Part shown: in pieces, positions 32,913 through 42,641 of the stretch
How positions within the stretch are numbered: position 1 is the stretch's first letter
Layout of the letters: each line of letters starts with the position of its first letter
From: Costus lasius
Taxonomy: Eukaryota; Streptophyta; Magnoliopsida; Zingiberales; Costaceae
NCBI GenBank assembly: GCA_027563935.2
Contig: CM050452.1
Span: 34,356,850-34,420,849, forward strand
Direction of reading: 5' to 3'
DNA: 64,000 nt
Made by a program: the position numbers and the translations under genes
Notes under the pieces: generated by a model
What the model saw: the letters and a program-made list of their open reading frames with translations, nothing else
Database searches by the model: none
Told to the model about the DNA's origin: nothing

Positions 32913-35900
32913 CTAATGGTTGAGAAATCTCAAACCCATATTATTACAGTGCTTCTCATGCTTCTGCTGCGCCAGAGGCTTGGTAAGCGGGTCTGCCAGA
33001 TTGTCATCTGTATGAACCTTGCAAATCTTGATCTCGCCACGATCAATGATCTCCCGGATCAAGTGAAACCGTCTCTGTATGTGCTTGGACTTCTGGTGCG
33101 ACCGTGGTTCCTTTGCTTGTGCAATTGCTCCAGTGTTATCACAGAAGATAACCAAAGGATCTGCAGTCGAAGGAACGACACCAAGTTCTCTCACGAACTT
33201 ACGAATCCACACTGCCTCCTTGGATGCTTCCGAGGCTGCAACATACTCGGCTTCTGTTGTGGAATCAGCAACAGTTGACTGTTTGAAGCTTTTCCACACC
33301 ACTGCTCCACCATTCAAGCTAAAAACATAGCCTGACTGCGATCGGAAATCATCCTGGTCCGACTGGAACGAAGCGTCAGTATATCCCTCTATACTGAGTT
33401 CTTCCTGACCACCATATATCAAGAACATATCTTTGGTCCTCCGCAGATATTTTAAGATGTTCTTGACCGCAATCCAGTGCGCCAAACCTGGATTACTTTG
33501 GAATCGACTGGTCACGCTTAACCCGTAAGCGACGTCTGGGCGAGTACACAACATCGCATACATAATGGACCCAATAGCCGAAGCATAAGGCGTATTGTCC
33601 ATTTCATCTTTCTCAGTCTGTGTTTGTGGACACTGACTCTTCGAAAGATTCAGACCATGTCTGACTGGAAGATATCCACGTTTAGAATTCTCTAAATGGA
33701 ATCTCTCCAGGACCTTATCGATGTAAGTACTCTGGCACAACCCGAGAAGCCTCTTAGATCTATCCCGGTAGATCTTCACACCTAATACATAGGCTGCTTC
33801 TCCTAGATCTTTCATCTGAAAACATTTTCCTAACCATGCTTTAACAGCATGCAGTTCAGGAATATCGTTTCCAATGATCAAGATATCATCGACGTAGAGG
33901 ATTAGGAATGTAATCACGCTCCCACTAAACCTCTTATACACACACGGGTCATCCTCGTTCTTGATGAAACCAAACTCAGAGATTGATTCATCAAAACGAA
34001 TATTCCAGCTTCTTGATGCTTGTTTAAGTCCATAAATGGACTTCTTTAACTTGCATATTTTATGACGATCTGATGGATTAGTGAAACCCTCAGGTTGTGT
34101 CATATACACATCCTCATCCAGATTTCCATTAAGGAAAGCTGTTTTCACATCCATTTGCCAGATCTCATAGTCGTAATATGCTGCTATCGCGAAAAGAATC
34201 CGAATAGACTTAAACATGGCTACAGGTGAGAAAGTTTCATCATAATCTAACCCGTAGATTTGTTTGAAACCTTTCGCAACTAGCCTGCCTTTATAGGTAA
34301 CCACGTTACCATCCATGTCAATCTTCTTCTTGAAGATCCATTTACAGCCTATAGGGATTACTCCCGGAGGCGGATCAACCAAATCCCAGACCTGGTTATC
34401 TGACATGGAGTCCATTTCGGCTCGCATAGCATCAAGCCACCTAGCTGACTCCGGTCCACTGACCGCATCCGCATAAGTTAGGGGTTCATCATTATCAATG
34501 ATGTAGACTCCGTCATAGCGCTCAGGCTGTCGACGGATCCTACCCGATCTTCGCGGTTCCCGTGATATTTGAGCCTCAGGTTGTTCAATAACCTGATCTT
34601 CTGGCTCAGGCACATCCAACTGTGCTTGACTACTTTGTCCTTCTTCTGGATTTTCATCCAGCTTTATTTCTCTCCCACTGGCCTCTTGCAGAAGAAATTC
34701 CTTCTCAAGAAATATGGCCGTCCGAGCAACAAAAACCTTGTTCTCTTTGGGATCGTAGAAATAATAACCCTTAGTTTCCTTAGGGTAACCGACAAAGATG
34801 CATTTGTCAGATCTGCTCTCTAGTTTCCCAGAGGCGAGCTTTTTGACATAAGCCTCGCAACCCCAGATCCTGATAAATGTCAAGCTCGGCTGTTTCCCAT
34901 ACCATAACTCATATGGCGTCTTTGAAACTGCCTTGGATGGCACTCGGTTTAGTACCTTTGCAGCTGTTTCCAGTGCAAAACCCCAAAAGGAGTATGGAAG
35001 AGTAGCCTGACTCATCATAGAACGAACCATATCAAGTAACGTTCTGTTTCTCCTCTCGGACACACCATTCCATTGCGGTGTTCCTGGCGGAGTGAGCTGT
35101 GAGATAATCCCACACTCCTTCAGATAGTCAGTAAATGCATGACTCAGGTATTCACCACCTCGATCAGAACGAAGTGCCTTGATATTTCGGCCTAGCTGAT
35201 TTTGTACTTCATTTTTGAACTCTTTGAACTTGTCAAAAGATTCACTTTTATGTCTCATCAGATAGACATATCCATACCTACTGAAATCATCAGTAAAGGT
35301 AATGAAGTACTGATAGCCACCTCTGGCATGTTTACTAAACGGCCCACACACATCACTGTGTATAAGGTCAAGTAAACCTGAAGTCCTCTGACCTTTGTGA
35401 GGAAAAGGAGACTTCGTCATTTTACCCATTAAACAAGCTTTGCATGTATCAATCTCCTCACAGGAGAATGATCCCAGCAGTCCATGATCATGCAACCGCT
35501 TAATGCGCTTCTCGTTTATATGGCCTAAACGACTATGCCATAGCAAGGTGCTGTCATCAGCATACTTGGCTTTCTTATTATCAATGTTTTGTATAGAATT
35601 TTCCATGTCCAACATGTATAACCCATTGTTAATTGAACCAGTTGCATACACAATATTATCATAAGTCAAAACACACTTTGAAATCTTGCATTCAAAGGCA
35701 AATCCTTTCCTGACAAGAGCAGGAATAGAGATAATATTCTTGGTAATACTTGGTACAAAATAACAATTGTTTAATTCTAATACAATGCCAGATGGTAAAG
35801 AAATGAAATAGTCCCCTACAGCAACAGCAGCAACCCGTGCCCCGTTTCCAACGCGTAGGTCTACCTCATGCTGTCCCACCTGCCTTCTTCTCTTGAGTTC

Positions 35901-36797
35901 CTGTACATTTGAACAAATGTGAACTCCACATGCAGTGTCCAACACCCATGATATAGAAGAAGATGAAACCATGACTTCCGTCACGTATATACCTGAGCCA
36001 GAAGCAACGCTTCCCCTCTTATCTCCTTGGAGCGCTTTACAGTCCTTTTTCCAGTGACCCAGCTGGCCACAGTGGAAACACCTGTTGTCCTTGGACCGCT
36101 TCACCTTTTGTTTCAGGGCCTTGCTGTAATTCTTGACAGGGGCCTTGCCCTTCTTCCCCTTCTTCTTGTTCCTTGAAGGAACCATTAAGACAGAGGTTGA
36201 AGGCTTGCCCTTCAGAGTTTCCTCAGTAGTCAAGAGCATATTCAGCAGCTCTGCCGGCGTACAATCGATCTTGTTCATATTAAAATTAATGATGAACGCA
36301 TCGAAAGAGGGCGGAGGAGACTGCAGAATAATATCTACAGCAAGCTCCTGGTTGACGGTATGCCCCAGTTTCTCCAGAGCTTCCTTGTGCCCAATCATCT
36401 TGAGCACGTGAGCTCCCACTGGGCTCCCCTCAGCCAGTTTGCTCTGAAAGAAGAGCTTCGTCAGATTATAGCGCTCGGTCCTCGCCTGTGCAGCATACAG
36501 CATCTTGAGGTTCGCTATAATCTCTATAGCCGACATATCCTCATGCTGACGCTGCAGCGGTGGCGTCATAGACGCTAGCATCAGGCAAGCGACATCAATG
36601 CTATCATTGACATGCTTATCATAGGCATCACGAACCGCCCTTGCGGCGTTCGCAGCGGGCTGCGGCGGTATCGCCGTCTTGAGGACATACAGTTTCCTCT
36701 CTGCCTTAAGAACGATCTTAAGGTGTCCAAACCAGTCAGAGAAGTTCGGCCCAGCAAACTTCTCCCTTTCCAGTAGGGATCGCACATTGAAGCTCAT
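32913..36797 (-). CDS. gag-pol: Copia-F gag-pol polyprotein, intact, 1294 aa
   Basis: Full-length Angela-type polyprotein with the same domain map as at 16423-20307. The CCHC knuckle, LDTAC protease motif, HHCC finger, D-D-35-E integrase, YVDD RT and RNase H are all present. Differences from Copia-D cluster in gag and linker regions (for example E40K, P49A, E60D, I148V, L161P) and spare the catalytic motifs. No stop or frameshift. With matching LTRs, a full primer site and polypurine tract, it is a plausible autonomous copy. The linker around residues 715-745 between integrase and RT is the most variable stretch among all copies. Confidence 0.97.
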   Translation of the reverse strand: MSFNVRSLLEREKFAGPNFSDWFGHLKIVLKAERKLYVLKTAIPPQPAANAARAVRDAYDKHVNDSIDVACLMLASMTPPLQRQHEDMSAIEIIANLKMLYAAQARTERYNLTKLFFQSKLAEGSPVGAHVLKMIGHKEALEKLGHTVNQELAVDIILQSPPPSFDAFIINFNMNKIDCTPAELLNMLLTTEETLKGKPSTSVLMVPSRNKKKGKKGKAPVKNYSKALKQKVKRSKDNRCFHCGQLGHWKKDCKALQGDKRGSVASGSGIYVTEVMVSSSSISWVLDTACGVHICSNVQELKRRRQVGQHEVDLRVGNGARVAAVAVGDYFISLPSGIVLELNNCYFVPSITKNIISIPALVRKGFAFECKISKCVLTYDNIVYATGSINNGLYMLDMENSIQNIDNKKAKYADDSTLLWHSRLGHINEKRIKRLHDHGLLGSFSCEEIDTCKACLMGKMTKSPFPHKGQRTSGLLDLIHSDVCGPFSKHARGGYQYFITFTDDFSRYGYVYLMRHKSESFDKFKEFKNEVQNQLGRNIKALRSDRGGEYLSHAFTDYLKECGIISQLTPPGTPQWNGVSERRNRTLLDMVRSMMSQATLPYSFWGFALETAAKVLNRVPSKAVSKTPYELWYGKQPSLTFIRIWGCEAYVKKLASGKLESRSDKCIFVGYPKETKGYYFYDPKENKVFVARTAIFLEKEFLLQEASGREIKLDENPEEGQSSQAQLDVPEPEDQVIEQPEAQISREPRRSGRIRRQPERYDGVYIIDNDEPLTYADAVSGPESARWLDAMRAEMDSMSDNQVWDLVDPPPGVIPIGCKWIFKKKIDMDGNVVTYKGRLVAKGFKQIYGLDYDETFSPVAMFKSIRILFAIAAYYDYEIWQMDVKTAFLNGNLDEDVYMTQPEGFTNPSDRHKICKLKKSIYGLKQASRSWNIRFDESISEFGFIKNEDDPCVYKRFSGSVITFLILYVDDILIIGNDIPELHAVKAWLGKCFQMKDLGEAAYVLGVKIYRDRSKRLLGLCQSTYIDKVLERFHLENSKRGYLPVRHGLNLSKSQCPQTQTEKDEMDNTPYASAIGSIMYAMLCTRPDVAYGLSVTSRFQSNPGLAHWIAVKNILKYLRRTKDMFLIYGGQEELSIEGYTDASFQSDQDDFRSQSGYVFSLNGGAVVWKSFKQSTVADSTTEAEYVAASEASKEAVWIRKFVRELGVVPSTADPLVIFCDNTGAIAQAKEPRSHQKSKHIQRRFHLIREIIDRGEIKICKVHTDDNLADPLTKPLAQQKHEKHCNNMGLRFLNH

Positions 36798-38420
36798 GAT
36801 GTTCGTTGCTGCAGGAATCTACAACAAGCAAGAACAGCAAGGTCAGTATCAATGTTTCAGAATCAATCCAGGACTTAAGAAAGATTCTTTTCTCACTATT
36901 TTGTCTGACTGAAAAATCCAGTAAACAGTCCGAAAGAGTAACACTCTTTTAGTGAGATGGGATCCAGATTTCATACTTGGTCTCCGCGTCCCGCTCAGGC
37001 GAGATAAGATGCACAGAGATGACAAGCATTAATTTCTGGTAGGCTGTCCCAGCCAATCGCCAACCCGTGCGATTCCCCTTCATCTTGGCAATCCAGCAGA
37101 CTGTGCCAACTGAGTTGGTACAACACAGTCTCTGATCCCAGAGATGGCTGCCTCCATGTGCTACCATATGCGCCACATATGTAGCCTACATGGTCAAGCT
37201 GACCCGACCTACTCCCTGGACCACCACGTGCTATGCTGAGCAACGAGAGGGGATAAATCCCAACTCTGTAACACGCAGGTGAAATCCAGCACCGTCTGAA
37301 GATAGATGGACGTGCCCACTGAGTGGGTTCAACACGGCTCCAACGATAGTCAGAAAGGTGAGGTTTCGCGTCAGAAGGCTTATCGAGCTTGATATGTTAG
37401 CGTTTGGATTTTAACGGTCTTTTATCTTCTTACTATCAGGCAATCCTATGGCTATAGCAGAAGATAAACTTAAACATGCAATTCTAATTATTAGCAATAA
37501 GTAGAAAGCATGATCTTATGTGGTAAAAGCCCATGAACCCTAGTAAGACCTTAATTTTACTTAAGTCTTCACTTGAGCTCCATGGCATCTCATCTGGTCC
37601 AACCTAGGGCCCTAGCGCCAAGAGCACCTCAGGTGCGCCACCAGCTGAATGCCCCTTTGGGATGTGTGCATTTGTACTCTTGTCTAATCAAAGTACATTT
37701 GATCTATCTAGACAAGGTTTGACTCACAGGTCAATTATACATTATAAATTAAATACAAATGTGATTCGCAGATCACAAAATAATTTACAAGTTTAAACCC
37801 AGGCACGCAGGCCCCAGCACAGCACACAATAGGGCAACCCACATAAGACTAAATAAACAAGCATATGGTTCAATCAACATGTGATCCATTCAAGAAATTA
37901 AATTTTTGAAAATCCCCATGGCATCAATTTAATTTCCTTATGAGTCCTACAACCTTACAATGGTCCATTGATGGGGATCCACTCATCCATCTAGTTAGAT
38001 CTTTTGCCCTTGCATGCACCGAGTCCTAATTGACCCGAGTTGACCTAATGGTCAACCATGCATGCCCCAAGGGCTGAACCACCCTCATGAGTTTTGGCAA
38101 GCGGGTGTGACCCCGGGCCTAACTCATGTGTGTTCAGTAGATGTCTCAACCAGACCTCGCTACACGCCGTTGATGCAGTCAACCTATAGCCACCTCGTGC
38201 TTGCGCACAGGTGCTATCTGGTCGACCCATCTAGGCTGTCAGATGGTCTGATCAGACTAGCTTGATCTATACTAGATGATGCCTTCAACCCCATCAACCC
38301 ATCTAAGGATTTAATGTAGTGGCACCTTAGATCTAATCAAGCGCGCAAGATGTAAGTTTTAGAAAACCTTTTGAACATGCGCATATAAACAAACAACATG
38401 CTTGATAACCCTTAGATCTA

Positions 38421-38483
38421 AGGGGGTCCCCTTCAAGGGGGAGCGCATACTTTAGGGGGTCCCCTTCAAGGGGGAGCGCATAC
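38421..38483 (-). repeat. Leader tandem repeat in Copia-F, about 2 x 33 bp
   Basis: Two copies containing GGTCCCCTTCAAGGGGGAGC, the same palindromic core as in the Copia-D/E leader repeats but in a different flanking sequence. Confidence 0.85.
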
Positions 38484-38494
38484 ATCATCTAAGC

Positions 38495-38574
38495 ATGATA
38501 CAAGCGCCAACTTCATGAACATATGATACAAGCGCCAACTTCATGAACATATGATACAAGCGCAACTTCATGAA
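38495..38574 (-). repeat. Leader tandem repeat in Copia-F, 28-bp unit x 2.9
   Basis: Units at 38495-38522 and 38523-38550 are identical. The third, 38551-38574, lacks one C and is cut short. Unit core ATACAAGCGCCAACTTCATG. Not seen in the other leaders. Confidence 0.9.
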
Positions 38575-38661
38575 AACAAAGCATGCCTCAAGAAAAAGTA
38601 AGCGCAACATGTATGGATCACCAATACTTAAAGCAATCATATCGATCATATCATGAGCCTA

Positions 38662-38673
38662 GCTCTGATACCA
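38662..38673 (-). other. Copia-F primer binding site (initiator Met tRNA)
   Basis: Plus strand GCTCTGATACCA, two bases from the 5' LTR; full 12-base match. Confidence 0.95.
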
Positions 38674-38675
38674 AT

Positions 38676-40294
38676 TGAAGCAACCCCTAATCTAAGGGGG
38701 AGAAACCCTAAACTTGCGATTCTAACAAGCAATGCCATGGACTTGGAATTCGGCTTGGAAGAAGAGATCAAGTTAGGTCTCCTCCAAAGTGTGCCACACA
38801 CAAGAAGAAGTTGGCTCACTCCTTGGCGTCGCTTGTGCTAGCAAGTCACCCAAGGAATCTATTCGAATGGAAAGGGATGAAGAAGTTTCAAGCTTGGCCG
38901 AGAGCTCCTCTTGCGCAACACTCCTTTTCGTCGTCCACACCACACTCCCACGAAAGTCCAAGAATGCGTTGAGAAGAAAGGAGCAAAACGCATATGCGTT
39001 TTTGGCATTGAAAGTGAAACCGGCCCTTGATGACATTCCATAATTGGAAGCTCATCAAGTCCATGCGCTCAACTCAACCCAAACGCATTTTAGCATTGAA
39101 CCATGCGTTCACAATTGTGAACCGGTTCAATCTAAAACGTTCCAATCAATTCGGTTCAATAAACCAAACCGAAAGAGCTCAAGCCAATAGGTCTAGACCA
39201 AATTGAACCCCAAGGCTCATGATCTAACCATTCATCTCCTGATGCCCCTGATCTCTCCGATCTGGCATCATCTCTCTCGATCGAAGCTTACCGATCTCAA
39301 GTCCTAATCAATCAAACATGATCAGACCAGATCTCACTTACAATCAGAGATTAAAACCCCTTTAAACTGAACCCAAAGAATTCAGTCCACACGATCTGAC
39401 TCAAGTAAGCCATATCATCATATTGTGCGACCCTAAGGGTTTCCTTCAAATGTCGGTAACGATAACTTACGTTATCACGATCAGTGAGGGGTATCTAGCA
39501 ACACATCACTGTCTCCCGATATAAAGGAAAGAGTCTTCCAAGACTACACCCAAACCATAGCACAAGTGTGAATCAAACTCACAAGGCACACAAATGTCTT
39601 TTGCCACTGGATGTTCTTATTGGACAAGCATGTCAAGCCTGTAACTCCAATATGATGAGCATGATTAGATCAGATGATCATAGTCATCTGGGTATGGCCA
39701 TACACTTCCTCAATCATCTCATATAGGGGGGCCCTATAGAACATCACACTCCTTAAACAAGGAGACGGCAATCCTCTATCTATCACAAGTGCCCTAACCT
39801 GATTCAAGCTCACCATCCAAGATAGTCTATAATCATTATGTTTCAAATGATATTGAACTACCTCAAGACAATGACAATCATCATTTAGAAACACAAGTGA
39901 TCTCAAGTCAAAGGACATGTGCCACTTGCTGCATACAAGGATCATTCACATTGTGACAAGCAATGGAATATCCCAGTAGGGTCTGTCCAGTACATCCAAT
40001 GTACCCATGAGTCTATATCTTATTCCATGCTCGAAGCATCCTATAAGATTAGCACCCATATTAGTCTCAATCATATCAAGGCTGTCTCATGTTCACCAAG
40101 ATATCTCGACTAAGGACATAGAGCCTGTCAGCCTAGCTGAACAGCTTTGAGACATTATTCAGAAGTACACTTATTACAGCAGATAAGGTAACAACCTGAA
40201 TAACAACCATGCCTTTATTAACATAAAAGTTTATTACATGATACTTTTACAATCCCAAGGCCTCAAACATTAGCCTTAAGGGCATACCCCAACA
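38676..40294 (-). repeat. Copia-F 5' LTR
   Basis: 1619 bp, near-identical to 31274-32892. It ends ...CCCCAACA at 40294, followed by CTATC. Confidence 0.97.
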
Positions 40295-40299
40295 CTATC

Positions 40300-41877
40300 A
40301 TGGATTGCTAAGAAGAAGGGGAGATCCATACCAATGCCATAGGCTTGGAAATCGGCTTGGATGAAGAGAACAAGTTAGGTCTCCTCCACAAGTCCACACA
40401 CAAGATGAGGGATGGCTACCCTTTAGGATCTTCCTTGTGCTAGCAAGAGATCCCCTTTCGGTCCTTGTCGTGTGGGATGATGAGATGTCCCTTTGCGAGA
40501 GCTTCTCTTGGATGAACCCTCCTCTCTTCGTCAACCACACCAACGAAAGAGCTAGGCGTTGAAAAGAAAACACTCAACGCATAAGCGTTTTAGCATTGAA
40601 GCAAAACCGGCCTTGATGACTTTCCATAAATGGAAGTCAATCAAGCCTTGCGTTCAATCCAACCCAAAACGCATATGGCTTTGAACCAAGCGTTCACCCT
40701 TGTGAACCGGTTCAAGCCAAATCATCCAATCGGCTTTGGTTCATTAAACCAAACCAAAATAGCTCAAGCCATTTGGTCTAGACCAAATCGAACCCCAAGG
40801 CTCATGATCTAACCATTCATCTCCTGATGCCCCTGATCTCTCCGATCTAGCATCACCTCTCTCGATCGAAGCTTACCGATCTCAAGCCCTAATCAATCAA
40901 ACATGATCAGACCAGATCTCACTTACAATCAGAGATTAAATCCCTTTAATCTGAACTCAAAGAATCCAGTCCACACGATCTGACTCAAGTAAGCCATATC
41001 ATCAAATTGTGCGACCCTGAGGGTTTCCCTTAAATGTCGGTAACGATAACTTACGTTATCACGATCAGTGAGGGGTATCTAGCAACACATCACTGTCTCC
41101 CGATATAAAGGAAAGAGTCTTCCAAGACTACTCCCAAACCATTGCACAAGTGTGACTCCATTCACAAGGCATACATGTGTCCTTTGCCACTTGATGTTCT
41201 TATTGGACAAGCGGGTCAAGCTTGTAACTCCAATACGATGAGCATGATTAGATCAGATGCACATTGTCATCTGGGTATGGCCATACACTATCTCAATCAT
41301 CTCATATAGGGGGCCCATTAGAACATCACACTCCTTAAACAAGGAGACGGCAATCCTATGTCTATCACTAGTGCCCTAACCTGATTCAAGCCCACCATCC
41401 AAGATAGTCTATAATCATTATGTTTCAAATGATATTGAACTACCTCAAGACAATGACAATCATCATTTAGAAACACAAGCGATCTCAAGTCAGAGGACAT
41501 GTGCCACTTGCTGCTTACAAGGATCATTCACATTGTGACAAGCAATGGAATATCCCAGTAGGGTCTGTCCAGTACATCCAATGTACCCATGAGTCTACAT
41601 CTTATTTCATGCTCGAAGCATCCTATAAGATCAGCACTCATATTAGTCTCAATCATATCAAGGCTGTCTCATGTTCACCAAGATATCTCGACTAAGGACT
41701 TACAGCCTGTCAGCCTAGCTGAACAGCTTTGAGACATTATCCAGAAGTACACTTATTACAGCAGACAAGGTAACAACCTGAATAATAACCATGCCTTTTA
41801 TAAACTTAAGAGTTTATTACATGATACTTATACAATCCCAAGGCCTCAAACATTAGCCTTAAGGGCATACCCCAACA
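40300..41877 (-). repeat. Copia-E 5' LTR, piece 2
   Basis: 1578 bp continuing exactly from 31273 across Copia-F. It matches 23824-25400. It ends ACCCCAACA at 41877 next to the ACATG target copy. Confidence 0.97.
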
Positions 41878-41882
41878 ACATG

Positions 41883-42641
41883 TTGACTGAATAGGAGCAG
41901 TTTGCTGGCGCATGTTGACTGAACAGGAGCAGTTTGCTGGCGACTTTGAAGGAGCTGAAGGAGTTGTCATTCTTCAGTCAATGGATGCAGCATCTAGAAG
42001 AATGAAACTCTGCATTGTGGTGGCGTGTGCAGGCTTCTTCTTGGCAGGGGTGGTTGGCGAATGATGGGCTGAAAGAAGCTGGGATTCTGCAGGAAATGGG
42101 GACAGCTTCTTGAGGCTGAAATTCTGCAAAGTTGCTGGCGCATGATGGCTGTAAGGGGCTGCAAAGCTGGTGCATGAATGGTCTTGTCCTTCTTTGCTTC
42201 AAAGAGGAAGGGGCGGTTGGAGGTGGAGACAAATCCCCCCCATGGTTGCCAACTAGGATGGTGGAGTGTTGGGTACTTGTGGTGATGCCTCTTTGAGTTG
42301 GATGGGCTGATTCTCTCTTGAGTTGGGCTGATGGGCTCATGGCATCTCTTGGAGTTGTCTTGGCTTGATTTTGACTTGTATCCCAAGATGGAGTTGACCT
42401 AGTCTATTACATCAATTTTATGCACTAACCTACCATACATAAGTGGCGGATCCTAGGGATGTAACTACATGGTGTGATTGGAGGGTGGATCTAACCTACC
42501 ATATGATGCACCCTAATCTAAGACAAAATAAGCAAAATGGGGTCCTAAGGAAGCCATATCTAATGGCTAGGATAGCCATACCGAGAGGGCTTCTTTCGGA
42601 CCCGGGTGGACCTCCGAAGGTCCTGCTTTGGCCCCACATCA
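41883..42641 (-). repeat. Gypsy-2 3' LTR, piece 2
   Basis: Continues from 23701 across Copia-E. It matches about 48386-49111 of the 5' LTR but has one additional 32-bp tandem copy right at the Copia-E junction (units 41879-41910 and 41911-41942, one base different). It ends GGCCCCACATCA at 42641. The end of the gag-pol frame (to 42560) lies within it. Confidence 0.93.

Larger units (their letters stand above)
36798..38661 (-). other. Copia-F untranslated leader
   Basis: Same architecture as the Copia-D and E leaders: splice-site-like end, palindromes and three stem-loops near 37679-37780. Hairpin 2 has loop ctgtga instead of ctgcga, with the stem kept. The part nearest the primer site is different and carries two tandem repeats. 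Nothing protein-coding is supported. Confidence 0.8.
31274..40294 (-). mobile_element. Copia-F: intact Angela-type element, innermost level
   Basis: 9021 bp, target duplication CTATC at 31269-31273 and 40295-40299. Both LTRs are 1619 bp (31274-32892 and 38676-40294), and the only difference I saw is one T/C near 31857 versus 39259. Gag-pol is open. It is a sister subfamily to Copia-D/E: about 20 residues differ in the polyprotein and the last part of the LTR is distinct (ends TGAAGCAACCCC on the plus strand). It inserted into the LTR of its own relative. Confidence 0.97.
23702..41877 (-). mobile_element. Copia-E: intact Angela-type element in the Gypsy-2 LTR, itself hit by Copia-F
   Basis: Minus strand, target duplication ACATG at 23697-23701 and 41878-41882. 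The 3' LTR is 23702-25400 (1699 bp). The 5' LTR is 31152-31273 plus 40300-41877 (1700 bp once Copia-F and one CTATC are excluded). The only LTR difference noticed is one extra A in a run near 31187. Gag-pol is open. Copia-D is a near-identical sister on the opposite strand 1.7 kb away, giving large inverted copies of about 9 kb. Confidence 0.97.

Noticed and set aside
38495..38574. CRISPR-like array of 28-bp repeats
   Set aside because: The units are directly adjacent with no spacers, in a plant retrotransposon leader. A simple tandem duplication.
41978..42386. Overlapping 120- and 130-codon minus-strand frames in the Gypsy-2 LTR, repeated at 48448-48856
   Set aside because: Identical in both LTRs because the LTRs are young copies. 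Compositionally biased (Ser, Pro, His), with no domain and no start context.
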